From the NCBI GenBank assembly GCA_004794655.1, contig SMMW01000001.1, positions 7,225,501 through 7,289,500 of the forward strand: a DNA stretch of 64,000 bases, given 5' to 3'. The notes beneath the pieces are model-generated. The model was not told the origin of the DNA. It ran no database searches and saw only the letters and a list, made by a program, of their open reading frames with translations. The DNA is from Marisa cornuarietis. Taxonomy: Eukaryota; Mollusca; Gastropoda; Architaenioglossa; Ampullariidae. Both the position numbers and the translations under genes were made by a program. This document shows, piece by piece, positions 26,005-40,318 of this stretch; within the stretch, counting starts at the first letter, position 1; each line of letters starts with the position of its first letter.

Positions 26005-27846
26005 CAGAGATAGAGAGACGGGGGAGACAGACAGACACGAAGGCGGACAGAGAGAGAGAGAGAGAAAAAGTGCCACTGTGTATACTGACCATTCTGACAT
26101 TTTGGGCCACTGAAAGAGGTCATGTCACAGTCGCAGGAAAAGGAATTCCACTGCTGCACACAGCGGCCTCCATTGGCGCAGGAGTCATTCTGACACTGCG
26201 ATGCTGGAGCTGTGCAGTCAAGAGTTAATCATCGCTTAATCGAAAATTTCCCTCGCGAGTATTTTCAGTTAACTGCTAATTTATTGTTATTTTTTACCGT
26301 AATCCTCGTAGTAGACAATCAAAAAATGGACCGTCTTTGAATGTCACCAGAGAATGGAAGTTTATCCAACTGCACTTAAATAGATTCTTTTATCGAATGC
26401 GATTCTTTCACCAAATTTAAAGGTAAAAAATTTCATTACCCACTTCTTTATACAGAAGGCTATCACACCGAATATTAAACTGCATTTTTCCAAGTATCCA
26501 ACACTCTGAAAACCTATCTCGCAACTGCAGTCACCCACCTTGACAGCCGTCAACGACTGACTCGTGAATAGGGTGGGCGTCCCGATGGATGCTGATTATG
26601 TAGCCGTTCAGGTGTAGGGAGTCGATGCATCCCATGAAGCCGAAGCGGGCTTCCACTTTCTTGGGCAGCGTGTGGTACATTGTCTTCCGGACGCCCCCCA
26701 CGTAGAGGTGGCCCTGCAGGTCGAAGTGGATAGCGCTGGAACCCGACAGGTCGTCCACCGTCGGCGTCTTGTCGTCCACGCGCAGCAACTGCTTGTAAGT
26801 CTCAGTCCGCAGCAGCTGCACCTCGTGCCACTTGTTGTCGCTTAACTTCTCGTTGACGTTGGCGCGAATGCGTTGCGTGCCGGCGCCCATGTTGTAGACG
26901 TAGTACAGGAAACCGCCTGTCAGCTCCATGGCGAAGAAGTCCTGCCCACGTCCCGGGTTGTACATCAGCAGCCCATCTGTCTCGGTGGTCTTTAGCTGGA
27001 AGGAGATGGAAAACTTGTCGTGGATCTGTAGCCTGGGCAGCACGGCGTACGCGTCAGTGGACTTGAAGGTCACAGGGTCGTGCACTACGTGGCCGTTGTT
27101 GCTGAGCTTGGCGGTCACCTCGATCTTTTCGCTCCGGGCCATGTCGAAGAACTGGTTGCGGTTGAAGATGAACTGCTGCATGGAGCCAACGAAGCCAGAG
27201 AAAGCGTTCGATTTGTTATCGTCTTGTAGCACGTCGCCGATGTTCACCCGACGAAACTCAAGTTCCGCAGCCCTTCGGGAGATCTCTGTTAAAGACGCCA
27301 GATCACAAGGCGATGCACGGTTACAAAGAGACGTCTTTGTAAAACGTGGTGACTGGAAGACGACGCTATATAAGCTCACTGATTATTAAGAGGTACAGCT
27401 AAATCAGAATGCACAATTGTTCTGGATTAAATACCCAAGACAAGCATTATGCTTCCATATCGCTTAGCGACTTTATGTTTCCTCGACGGCTCTACCTTGT
27501 TCGTAGGGTTGCACCACGAGGAAAGCAAGAAGTAGGAGAAAAATAAGGAATATTTTTTATTGAAGAAAGAAGCCAGATTTCAGAATCCAGAGATAAGTTT
27601 TTCAGAAGTCTCATCAAACGCACCAAACAATCAGTAGGTAATTATGTGGGATGTAACAAACCAAACTTTCGTAGTGTAAAAGTCTTTCTTTCCTACTCTC
27701 GGCCCCTACTCTCTATGTCTTCTCTCGATTTTTCTGTTGGTCTGATTAAATGCTTTGCATAAATTAAGAATTATTGCGTTTGTTGCAAACTTTAGACAAT
27801 TGAAAAAAAGCAAAACATGGCACCTTGAAAATTGTCTCGACTAAAA

Positions 27847-27903
<57 letters not shown>

Positions 27904-29364
27904 TTATTAAAGAGACGTTACAATGCAGGTTAACTTGGGTGTTAATTCTAAACAAGACAAACAAAATGTTATAAGGTATTACCAGGATGCGAGTTGGGTA
28001 CTGCGTGATAACCAACATAAAAGGCTTTGATGGACAGCGAGCTTTCCGGGCCAGGCAGTATGTCTGCAAATGAAAAACTGCGACGTCTGTTTTACCAGCA
28101 GCAAAAGTCAATATTTATGAAGATGCTCAGGATTGTTATGTAACATGCAGCCAGTTACACAGACGTATAATATAAGCAATCAGGCAGTACTAGCTACTGG
28201 TCATAAGACAAAGTTATCGTGTAGTTGTTTTTATTTTCTGACACCTTCTAAAGCATCGAACTAAGTAAAGAAACAGAAAGTTCATTATTATATCGACCAT
28301 GTGTAACTGCATACATTATCATATACTTTAATATTTGCTTCCTTCGGGTGTCCATCAATCATTGAACCCTTGAGACAGTGAGAACTTAGCCGCCAACATG
28401 TTTTGTGCACATTTGTGTCCTACGCCGCACTAAGCGTTGGAATGCACACAACTATAGTGCACGCACGGTGGGGCTTTGGGATTAAAATCTTGCACGCTGA
28501 AATCAGAGTGCACATGTCCGAAGGCCCTCCATGAACCAAAAGCTTATTATCCCCTCTTATAGTCAGTGCACGTCATTAATCAGGTCCGGCCACCATTACT
28601 CTCTGTCAAAAGCCGTTCTGGGTGCATTTCCGATCGCGTGCCAGGGCTGTGGGGTTGCATGCTTCCAGCGGTACGCGGCGCGTCACGTGCGGCAGACTCA
28701 CGAGGATATCGCAGACCGCCATCAAAGCCTCATCTCACATCACGGTTCGTGTGTGCCTTCCTTTTCTCGTGTGTGTGTGTGTGTGAGAGAGAGAGAGACT
28801 TTATAAATGAGTGAGAAAGTGGAATGAAGTGCGATGAAGAGCGTGCGTGCTCATCGCCAGCATGCGCGCGTTTAGGTAGATACATGCTGGCTAGCGCACG
28901 TAAATGCGTCCCCAGAACTGTTTAAACACGCGCACGGATGCCTTAGTTCCTGAGCTACAAGTGGCAGATAACTCGCGCCATTCCGCTACCTGTCGTAGGG
29001 CGAGTGCCTACCTGTCACAGGGCGCAGCAAGTCGATCTTGAGCTCCACGGTCTGCGCGCGGCGTTTGATGTATGCGGTGTGCCAGCGGTCGTCGTTCAGA
29101 CTGTGACCCACCGACAAGACCTGTAGCGCAAGCAAAACTAGAAATACTGTGTCCAACTAAAAATATTTCTCAAGTTCACAGCTATGGGCAAGGGTCATGA
29201 CTTAAAGTCGTGTTTGTGACTCGATTCATCTTTATGCCAAACTGTCAATTCCCTGTCAAATTCCCTGTTAAGAAGCGATTCTGTATGCGGATAGTTTCTT
29301 CCTTACGATGCTGGGCTTTTGTCCCTGATATTGATTGAACGAACCTCTCTTTCTCTCTCTCTAC

Positions 29365-29420
<56 letters not shown>

Positions 29421-30062
29421 AGCGCGGGCGAAAATAATGAAGAAAGAATATATATATATCAGTCTGAGATGACGTGTGACAGTTGATATGAGCAAGAATT
29501 GCAGAAACAAGACTTTCCAGTATTACTGCTAGAGTAAACAAGCGTTTTATCGCTGTCGGAAATGGCAGAAAAGCAAGTTCGGTCGCTTTGCAGATTTGAT
29601 ATGTGTACAGCCCCAACGACCCTATGTCTATTTTCAGTCACACACCACACGTACCTTGTGTCCGCTGCCCACGTCCACTCCAAGGAAAATTGATCCCGAT
29701 TTTAAGTACAGCTCCATTTTGTCTTCGGCCCGTTCGGAGGTAGTCATGAACAAAAGACCGTTGGGATGCATAGTTCGAAACCTCAACGAGATGTCTTCTG
29801 CCTGAGTGTGAGACTCTTCTGGCACTGTCACCTTTACGAACTGTTTTCCATCAAACCGCAGGGTGGCAGCAGCTGAAACAGTGGAGAGAAGATTAAGTGC
29901 ATTACGAGCTGTTTTCATTACCCCACGTGCAGTACAGCCTGCTTGTATTACTTTGCCTGCTTTACAGCCTGCTCTCATGAAGACATCCGCAGTAAAGAGA
30001 CAATATTTTGTATGATACAAGCTACATCAACTGACGGAAGATGACAAAATCTCTCTCTATCA

Positions 30063-30104
<42 letters not shown>

Positions 30105-33100
30105 TGCATTCTGTTTATCTGTCTCTCTCGTAGTCGTATTTCTCGTTTCTCCATGGAAGCAGCAGAAGTAGCACATTTTGATCATGAGATGGAACGACTT
30201 GTCTCATCACTTTTTCTCTCCTTTCCCCCACGTCACCATTACTTCCTTTTTCATTCATTTTGTGCCTATGTAACATGAGTCACGATGTGAAGCCATAACG
30301 AGGTCACATGGGCTTACATGGTTAGGCGTGTGCATGCGCGCGCGCGCGTGTGTGTTTATACATTTTATACTTTGTTTTCTTGTCATGGTTGTTAAGAGAG
30401 GCTTGAGGGATTATGAACGGTTGATTTCCTTTCGTACGACTGGCACGTACGATTTTTTGACAAAACTCACGTTTACATATTAACATGTACGTTCGCCCCC
30501 CCTCCCGCCAACTAGGATTTATTACGTGTTGTACAGCCAGACAGCTCCAATTAGCCTCAGGATTTAAAATGGCGGTGCATGAATGTCGCCAATGCTGAAA
30601 TAGATAACTTTCATCTCAAATGGGTCTTTTTATGTTTCAACAAGACGCTGCAAATTAAAAAGCTTGGACCGCTCTGTGCAGCCAGAGAGAAAAAGCGTCG
30701 ATATCATAATCGAGAAGGAGAGAAAGTAAGTTTTGCAACACAAGCGCTAGAAACAAATTACACAGCAGAGTCGACTTTCTGTGATTGCAGGTTCGATCAC
30801 CATCCACTTTCCAAGCATATCTGCTCTGTTGTTACAGCTATGGAAAAAAATCAAAACGAGGCCGAAGTAATTGATTGCACCAGCTCGCTGCTTTACCCTC
30901 TAGATTTCTGTCAAACATGGCTAGGCTGGCATCAACAAGGGAACAAAGAACTGCAGTGTTGGTCTGGCTGATGAATGACTGAGTTCGTCTCACTCTTTGA
31001 TCTTGATCGCTGTTCCGTCGATCAATTATTTATGGTGACCGAGCAGCACATAGTGAGAGCGAGCTGGAGGTATAGACCGATCCCTCCGCCTTGGCTGCTG
31101 TGCCCTTTCTGCAGCAAACAGGTCCGCCATTTTGTAGTGACGCTGCGACCCGTGCAATAAACCGTTAACTACGGGTATTTGGTCAAGATCGCTGTTTGTG
31201 TCTTTGAACACCCGTTATTTACGTTGAAACGCACATTTTTTTTTTTGAAACCTCTCTCCCTCGTTCAATCGCTCGGGGACGAGGAACTACCAAGTGTTCT
31301 GAGCATCCAGCGCTAAGCGCCCAAGGCTGGAGACGCACAGAAGCTTGCCGGTTTGATATCCATATGGCGTAGCGTGTTTCCCCCATCTGACTCAATTGCT
31401 GAACAGATATCTGACCTAGTATAGAGGTTGGAATTTATCAGAAATTGTACAGCGGAAAAATCTGCTCATCTGTACATTTTGTTGTGACTAGAGAATTGGT
31501 TACTAAAAAGCTAACTCGATGTTTACAGTCGCCTTTTACTTCCAATTTCAGTCGAAAATACTCACTTTGTCCAAAACCACCATCGTTAACAAACAACTGA
31601 TCATGCTATGGTTCTGTGGCAGTAAAAGCTTTCAACCAGGTAACGACAGTAAACGATACGATGCTAAAGGGGTTTCCTTTGACACTTTTCTTTCTAGCAT
31701 ATGTCCCCCACAATCCTTTAGTGCAAGAACAACAATAGTTTACAGTAAGACTGGGAATTATAGTTAAAAGAAAACAATAAAATAAACAATAAAATGTAGG
31801 AGTTAAGAAGACTAAAAACAAAACTACTTAAAATTTTTTCTACAGTTCAACGTGGTCCAAAGGTGTGGCGCTCAGCTTCTCAGTAACAGGTGGGACCTAG
31901 TCTTTGCCGTACCTCACTCCATAATGAAAGAGCGCCATTTTCTTTATTGTCCTTGCGACTCTAGCGGTTGCCGCATTAAGAACCCTAACCCATGTTACAG
32001 CCATTTGTCCAGTAGCCTGTCTGACCTGTCTTAAAGTGTTTTACTTCTGGAACTCCCTATTATAGAGAAAAAATTGATTGTTTCTCTTGCACTTTATGTT
32101 GCCTTTCCAATATATCGTAAAGAACTAGGAATAAAAAAGGAAAACGCAAACTGCAACCTTTTTTACAAAAAGAAAATCTCTCACAGTGTACATTTTCGCA
32201 ATCGTGGTGTATTTTCCCTCCTTGCAAAGATTTTCCAGTACTCCTAGCCTCTAAAAGAGCCTTTAGCACAAACTAGCATAAGAGCTGTACCAGACACACT
32301 CAGAACTAGGACAGCCCCGACCAAGAAGGTAAAGAATTTGCGAAGAGCAAAGTGTCAGAAAAGCTGCAAGATATCCCAGCAGGCAGTGCTTGGCATGCTG
32401 CGTGAGCATGCTATTGATCGAAGGCCAGCATGTCACCAATACTTGCCCACTTGAGAGACAAACGGCTGTGGCCGCGGTTGTGTGACACTGAAGTCTTTAT
32501 TCTTCGATAATTTCCACAACATTATGGCTCTCTCTGACAAACCAATGCATCACTCCTCTTTCCAAGATCAATAGATTTTTCGTGGAAAAGACGAACGTTA
32601 AAAAGAAATTATACAAATGTGGCAGATTTGCACAAAATTATCGGTTCTGCATTTTCTTCATCTCCTGTTGAGTGTCTTGTATTTTTTTTAAATAATCAGA
32701 TTTTATTTTTGCTCTTTTTGTATTTCTGGGTTTGCCTAAGGTTATTGACTTTCTCTTCAGCGTTTTAGATGAGGAGAAAATACTAAACAGTTTGGAAAAG
32801 TCCAAATGGAATTGTTCTAAAATAGTCAGCGTGCAACACGTTGGAGGCACACTCAAAGATATGGCTGAATGACCTAAACGCCATTGTGTCACCAGTCTCC
32901 GGAGACCTAACACCTGACACCATCAGCCAAATGTTCCCCTCCTCCAACATCATCATACCCCACAAAATATCGTATTGTAAAGTTTGACTGTTGTCGAGAT
33001 CTGAATCTCCCTTTAGAGAAAAAAAAACTCATATATGGAATCACAAGTCTTAAAGTTAACAAGCACTTACAATGCTATAATCGAATAACTCTATTGTCTT

Positions 33101-35448
33101 TTGACACTTCTGCAAGTATTTTTTCCCCTATACTGACGAGAGCAAACACGGTTCAGTCCACTTATAACGAAGTCGGCTATGCGCACTGCTCGTGTTATGC
33201 ATACTAAGCATCCGGGCCCGTTTGACGGAGTTTGTTCTACCAACATCGCATATCAACTCGGGCTAAAAGCAAGTGAAACTGTCGTCCAGACGGCAGGTCC
33301 GTTCTTGAAGTACACTGAACTGCCTTGCAGTCTGGACAACACCATCACTATTTGCTGAGAAAGCACAACAATGAATGCGAAAAATTAAATTCCCTCATAA
33401 GTCTGCTTACCCGTCTGACACACACTATCGATGAACCCCGTAGCTCTGCAATCACAAGTGAAACGGTTCCAGCCCTCGGTGCACATGCCCTGGTGCATGC
33501 AGGGGCGACTTGTGCAATGAGGCTCCATGGCCTGGCAATATTCAGCGACACCTGCCACTCCTTGTATCTGCGCCGCTCGTACGAGGTCCACCCTGCCACC
33601 GTCCACCACCATATCCTGCAGGCACCCGACATACCCGTAACCAAGCGTGCCGGCCCACATCTCCGTGGGTAGCGGAATCTCCTCCGCGGTCTTGCTGATC
33701 CCCCCGATGAAGAAAGAGCCTTGGAGGTCGAACCTGTCCAGGTGAGAAAAGGTGGAGAAGGCTTCTTTCTGGCCGTCAACTGAGATGTACCCGTGGTTGG
33801 CTGCGTACTCGAAGTACACCATGTGAGGGTTTCCGTCAGTGACGGGCTGCCTGCTGGCCTTGAGCCTGATAGGTTCGGAGCCCATGTTGATGATGAGGTG
33901 GAGGTAACCGTCCAGCAACTCCAAAGCGAAGACGTCTGGGTTGCCGGAGGCGGCGCCCGTGCTGTACAGCAGAACTCCGTGCTGCTCCGCCGTCTGGAAC
34001 TGGAAGGCCAACGAACCGCGCTCTGGCCCCCCGGACCACACTGGGATGGTCAGGTAGGACTCGGGCGTGGTGAAGGTGATAGGGCGCGAGTCCACCAGCT
34101 CCTGGCACTTGTCGAAGATGACGCCCCCGACGACCTTCAGCAACGGGTGTTCCGCGCGTGCCAGGTCCGTCAGGTCAAGCTCCACGCTATCAGCCCTGTA
34201 CCGCACCTGCACAGTAGACAAAGCTGTAGTCGTCTGCACTCTCTTCCATGCATGGCGAAAGGGCGGAATATGCTAGTAAACATCATTAATTTGTTTTACG
34301 CTGACGTCATTGTGTAGATGAGGATTCTGTTCACAGTGCACGGCAACCATCTAAGCAACAGGTTCCCCATACGTGAGCGAGAGAAAAAGAAAGAGAGAGA
34401 GAGTTGGGTGGGAAAGAGAGAGTTAAAAAGAGAAAGAATGAGAGTCCACTATTTGGCCGTTCCGGATATCTTAGAAGTCTCAATTTACCTGATATTTAGC
34501 TGTGGTACTGTAATAACAGCTATTATGCATGTTGCATATACTAACTGGAGAAGTTAACGATTTTCCTGATGTCATGCAAGCTACAGAGATGTTCTATTCA
34601 ATATTAAAGGATTGATCTATTAACGGTTGTCAGCTGGATTTTATGGAGAATTTCGTCTACTTTTGATGCGGTGGTGTCACACTGAAAGCTACGTATTTGT
34701 ATTTATTTAAATTATTTATAACAAGACTATATCATCATCATAATCATCATCATCATGGAAAGTTTATATTCGCCAAGAGCCTCTCACAAAAATAATCATT
34801 TCACAAGAAAGCTACGTTATAACAAAGCGAGAACACTAGAAATGTTAGACCTGAATGAGACCTGACCTTGCGCATGCAGCCCCGAAAGTTGGCGTTGACG
34901 CGAGAGCCGGGGAGGTTGGCGGTGTCTGGACTTCCGGCCACATATAGGGCTTTGCTGGACAGCAGCTTGAAGTTGCCTGTGGTGCTGCCAGTTTCCCGAT
35001 AGATGCCGTCAACATCTAAGGAAATCTAGTCACAAACAAAACCACTATGTACCTGCTGAGCATGCCGTAAAAAAAAAAAACAACTTGAAATAATCTACAC
35101 ATTGGCGGCCGTGATCTTTCTCACATTTTCCCGAGCTGTATGAGGCTGTACTGAGATAACGCCAATGCTATTGTGGTCAGACATGGCGAAAGAAAAGACA
35201 TATTTTGGCTTTTTTTGTTGCCAGATGCCTTACACGGTAATATGGAACTTTTTTCCTCAAGTTAATATTTATAAACGTTTTGTTCCTCCATTTTCGTTGA
35301 CATTTTTCAGAGTCTGAAATAGGACCAAACAAAATAAATATATTATTATGTATTCATATTTGTGGAACAGTAAGCTATTTCTCTCTGTATCTTTATGTCG
35401 CTGTGTGTGTTTGCATGCGCGTCTGTATTTGTATCCATAAATCTCTCT

Positions 35449-35487
<39 letters not shown>

Positions 35488-38400
35488 GGTGGGTGGGTGT
35501 TTGTTTGTTTTTGAGAAAACCAATTTATTCCTTTTAAAAATAACTTATTTAACTTCCAGATGTACGTTTGAATGTGTGGAATCATGCCCGAAAATCGCTG
35601 TCTTCCGCATGAAGACTACACTATATGTGCATATGTGTGGTTGTGAATGTGCTTGCGCGCGCTTGCTGTACATTCGCATACCCTTCTGTCTGGATTTGAG
35701 CATGAAATATTGCGGCATTACGCTATGAGAACATTTGTTGAAAGTATTACTGTGCAGAATAAGCAAGGTGACATCCCAGCACCTTGTGTTTCCCGCTAAT
35801 AGGTAGCCGTGCACCATATTTAACTCAATAAGTTTTTACTGACCCCTTGGTATGTAAATTGTTATTAAATAACAAATAAAGATAACTTTTTTGGTTTTCC
35901 TTTATCATAAAACTGTCACGATGTTTAGTGAGCGACTCAAGATGCTGCTCGACATTCTATAATTACTCTCTTCGTTAAATTTGTTATTCTCTAAAAATTA
36001 ACTATGATGTCCTGAACAACATCCATGCATGTTAGTATGTATATATAAAAATATACATATATATGTGTGTGTGTATGTGTGTGTGCATGTATGAAAACAT
36101 ACTTAACGTATAACAGAAGGAAGGTGACAAAGCATACAATGACACTAGACACGTGGAACTGAACATGTTTTACATTCGCAAGTGAAACACATAACTCAGT
36201 TTTGACACATTTTAGACAAATTACGCTAACAAGTGCCGATGCTTAAAGCAAAACTCTCACACTCTTAAAATATTTACTTTTCTTTTTTACCATTAAGAAA
36301 TTGTGGAACCAGGAACTATGAAGTACACTGCTGACTATCCTAAACAAATTAATAATAATGATAAAAAGAGCTAGATTAAAATTTAATGTCAAGTAGGAAT
36401 AAACGGCCCGCAACAGTGCGAACAGCTAAAGATCTACAGAAGATCCCGAACCATCTGATTAGCGCGCCGAGAGCAAGAACATTCAGAAAAATAAATATTT
36501 ACAAACAAAATCCATGCAGAGTAGGTTAAAAGATTAAGCAAAGACCTCATTTATAAACTTAACAGGTGGGACACTTTCACGAAAACCGAACAAATGCCTG
36601 ATCACTCTTCATCCAAAGTCCTATTAAAGAGGCAGATAAAAAAAAAAGAGGAAAGGAAGAACCAAGTTCTATTTGTCGAGGGATTAATAGATCGATCGGA
36701 TTTTCTTTTGGCGGGTGTGTGCGTGCTGGGGCCAGTCCTGGCATGCTAGACATGTGCGGATACATGCATGCACACACCAAGGAACACTCTGACACTGTTA
36801 CTGAAGCATGTCTCAGGACCTGTAGAATAGGGGGCGGAACAGACTTTCATGTCGATGCCGTCTTGTCCAATCGCACGTCGGTACGTTTATTACGTCAATC
36901 TTAGTTTTAAAAATGTTTTCAAATGTGTGAGCTTCGTTCATTAACAAGATTTTAATTCCCCAAATCTAACCGACGAGTTTTATTCCATTCGCGGACTGCA
37001 CCCTTCACATCCACATCTGGGAAGGAGGCCAACCATTCCCTTCTTGTGACGTCACAATTCTTTCCCCTGATTGGGCGACGTGTTATCAGCACTCACTCCG
37101 GTGTCTGACAATGGCTTCGGTAAGGTCAGAAATTAGAAGTTAGTTCACTCTACGTGCGTTTTACAACAAAAAAAATTAATTAATATTTCCAAACCTAATG
37201 ACAGAAATGTGTTTTGTTAACATGCCAGTAACTCAAAGCTTAATTTCATGACTGACTGCCTGAGCGCTAATGTAAAGCTTCAGAGACTGTCACACTTTGT
37301 ATGGCACTATTGATCCATATCAGAGAGAAAAAGAGAGACAGCGTGCGTGCGTCTGTTTGCAGGAACGCGCTTTTTTAAAGGGGGTGAATGCGATGGAATG
37401 CACGCAGGGAGTTGGAAAGGGACGGAAGGGAAAAATCGAGCCATTAACTAGCTTTTTCAGAAAATAGTTTAAATTGTCAACGACAACAACATATGAGAAG
37501 CAGCTGCATAACGACTCCACACAAACAACGAGAACACGTGCAACAGCAAGCAGCACTTGTCAACGTGCCAGCAATTACAGCAACGTTTCTGAGGAAGTTC
37601 TATCTTCCAATTGCAATACCCAGGGAAACACAGGCGCTGAGGGGTCACTACAGCAGCGAAAGCGCGCACTGCAGACGACCTGTCACCACGGGAGGCACAT
37701 CTCACGCAAACCCAACACACAGCAACATTGAACTGCGCTGGTAACGATCCGCCCCTAAACATGCCAGCCTTTCAAACTTTTCCTGCTCTCCTCCACGGAC
37801 AGAGCAATTCTTTCACACCCTTAAATTAATCTTATGCGTAGCAAGTAATCAGTCCATCCAACCACTATAAAAATTATCATTCCTTAATGTAAATATTAAA
37901 ATATACACCTATGGCTCTCCCCTAGACAAAATATAAAGCTGTTCTACCACAATACCGTTCATGACCAATATAATTTTACAAAAGGTACTTTTTAGTAAAT
38001 TTGCACAGACCACACTCTCTATCTATTCTTCCATTAATGAAACTCCACTACCACTAATTTTCTAACTTGTTTAGGGAACTCAAACATAAATAGAAGTAAG
38101 TTCATATATTTGTAGGGTTCTACCCGTGTTTAAGTGAGTTTCCTAAGGACCCAGCCGTGGATGAATGTAAAAGATTAACTTGACTTTCATAATATCGTAT
38201 GAAATATGATAAATTCTGTATCACAGTGGCTACCCACAAGGAAAGTAATGGATAAAATGCAGACTCATTCTCCATTTAGGTTTAGTTATTCCATATCTTA
38301 AGTGAAAGCAACGTAGGGGAGGTGGACCAGGAATGGTGGGCATGCAACCACGGATTAGGGGTGGGTCACACAGCGTCAGTTGGGAAGGGTGAGAGAATTG

Positions 38401-40253
38401 TAATAACAATTGTAGAAACATGCCCACACTGTACTATTCATGCAACGTTACTTACAGAATAAACACCCCTGTCCCTAGTAAGCTGTCATGTCACAGAAAG
38501 TGAAAACAAGCCACATCAGCAAACGAATCTCGGGTAGATCTCAAACTGTACTCTTCACAAAGATGTAGCTAATGCCACCCTATATTTGAAGCCCTTGCAT
38601 GAAAATCACAATGGAATACGCCTTACTTAGTGGCAAAGAGGCAGATCATTTTACAACAACAATGCTAGTGACAAATGCATCTCTAGAGTCTGAAATGGGT
38701 GATGTACAGCAACATTAATGCCATGCAAGGGACTGTACTCCTAGGTGGTGAAATATAGATGACGACAATGAATGAATGAATGGTGTCGAGCCTGGCATGG
38801 GACTGGGCCACAAGTATGCATTAACGTCAACACTTTTGCGTGTGAATGGCCATCTATGCAAACCGAGCAAAAGAACCTTATAAACATGCTTATCCAACAT
38901 TCAGAACAGGAGATGTGCAATAGTGCAATTAAAATGATGCAAAAGAGGTAGTAATGTAGTGAGGCCAGTCTTGGTCACTATATTCTAAAATCAGCTCTAT
39001 GGCACAGTTAACATAGAAGGAATCATGAACACTATTTGGAAGAAGCCTGTCACTCTTCTCATTTTGCAGGAACGGAAAGTCTGCAAAAAATACTATGCTC
39101 CACATCTTTACGCTTTAACATCGTAGAACCTGCTCTAAATCTTTGTAAAAACATATTTTTCCTGTAACGAGTTAAACATTTTAAGCTAAAATTAAAACCT
39201 CAAGGCACATGAACACCGTTTATTTGGAATCTGCCTTATAAATGTAATCAGGTTTACATGCTGCGATCATGTGTTGCGATCACGTGAGATATACAAGCTT
39301 ATGATTTAAAAAAAAGTTGCCAGAATTATTAACAGTCTTCTTGGCCTTCTAGAAACAGTATAGTTACATTAATTGTTTTTCTTTACCATAAACGGAAATG
39401 TCAACAAGTCAGTCGAGATATATAGCGCGCAGTGCACTTTACAGAGTGAACTACAGATGAGGCGGATGAAAAATGCATGAGTCTGCTACAAAGAGGCGAA
39501 CGTAAACAGATGTTTTGTCAAGTACTGACTTAAAAAAAATAAAGGTCCAACGGCAGTATTTCGTCCCATGAGTGACCGCCTCTTATAAAATGGAAGCTGT
39601 TGCATTTTAGCGAATCATTTTTACAACGACCATGTCAACAGCTGCAACGATGAAGGAGCAACAGACTTCTTTGATGATACAAAAAAAAAGAAGGAAAGGC
39701 AGGTAAAGGAAACCAGGATGAAGGGAGCTGGGTGTGGAAGGTGGGAGGTGAGGGAACAGAGGCTGGTCGTGATTGGACAGTTAACGTGCGTTCACTGATG
39801 ACACACCTACCTCTCTAGCATCGCGCCGCACCACTACCTGGTGCCACAGGTTGTCATCAAAGCGCAGGCCAGATGGTTTGACCTCCCTCTCCAGTGACCC
39901 CGAGCCCAGGTTGATGGCCAGGATGATGGCGCCATCGCGAACAGCGATGTTCAAGTAATCTTTCACGTTCCCTTTGGGAGACGATGACAATACATAATCA
40001 CAGGTAAAAGAGAGGTTCTGACAGCCTAAACTGACACAGGTATCACCTATGATAGTGGGTGGGAAAGGCCCCCAGTAGCGTGACGCCTGCACTATGCGTA
40101 GGGGTTAGAAGACCACAGATCTTAGCTTTTTGTTTTTATTTCCAGCTGGTTGTTTGCTTTTGAATTTTTTATTTTTTGTTTGTTGTTGTTGATGATGCAT
40201 TTTGGTAATAGATTCTATTTAAGTTCGAGTTATTCGAAAAGGTGATTACAGCT

Positions 40254-40318
<65 letters not shown>

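Larger units (their letters stand above)
35026..39810 (-). other. Neurexin intron 3 (splice site 2 position)
   Basis: 4.8 kb. Holds (GT)n(GGGT)n at 35451-35498, an AT/GT-rich stretch at 36040-36090 and a promoter-like block near 37040-37130. No cassette exon was recognised, but one of 15-45 nt would be hard to see by eye. Confidence 0.5.

Noticed and set aside
26928..27389. 153-codon plus-strand frame
   Set aside because: Antisense of neurexin exon 8 (LNS5).
33793..34317. 174-codon plus-strand frame
   Set aside because: It is the antisense of the GC-rich LNS3 exon (33411-34206), which has clear neurexin homology and splice sites. The plus-strand translation has no domain.
34990..35016. Nearer acceptor CCTTAG for neurexin exon 4
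   Set aside because: It would break the frame with exon 3. The acceptor nine bases upstream keeps phase 0 and restores the conserved ISLDVDG strand.
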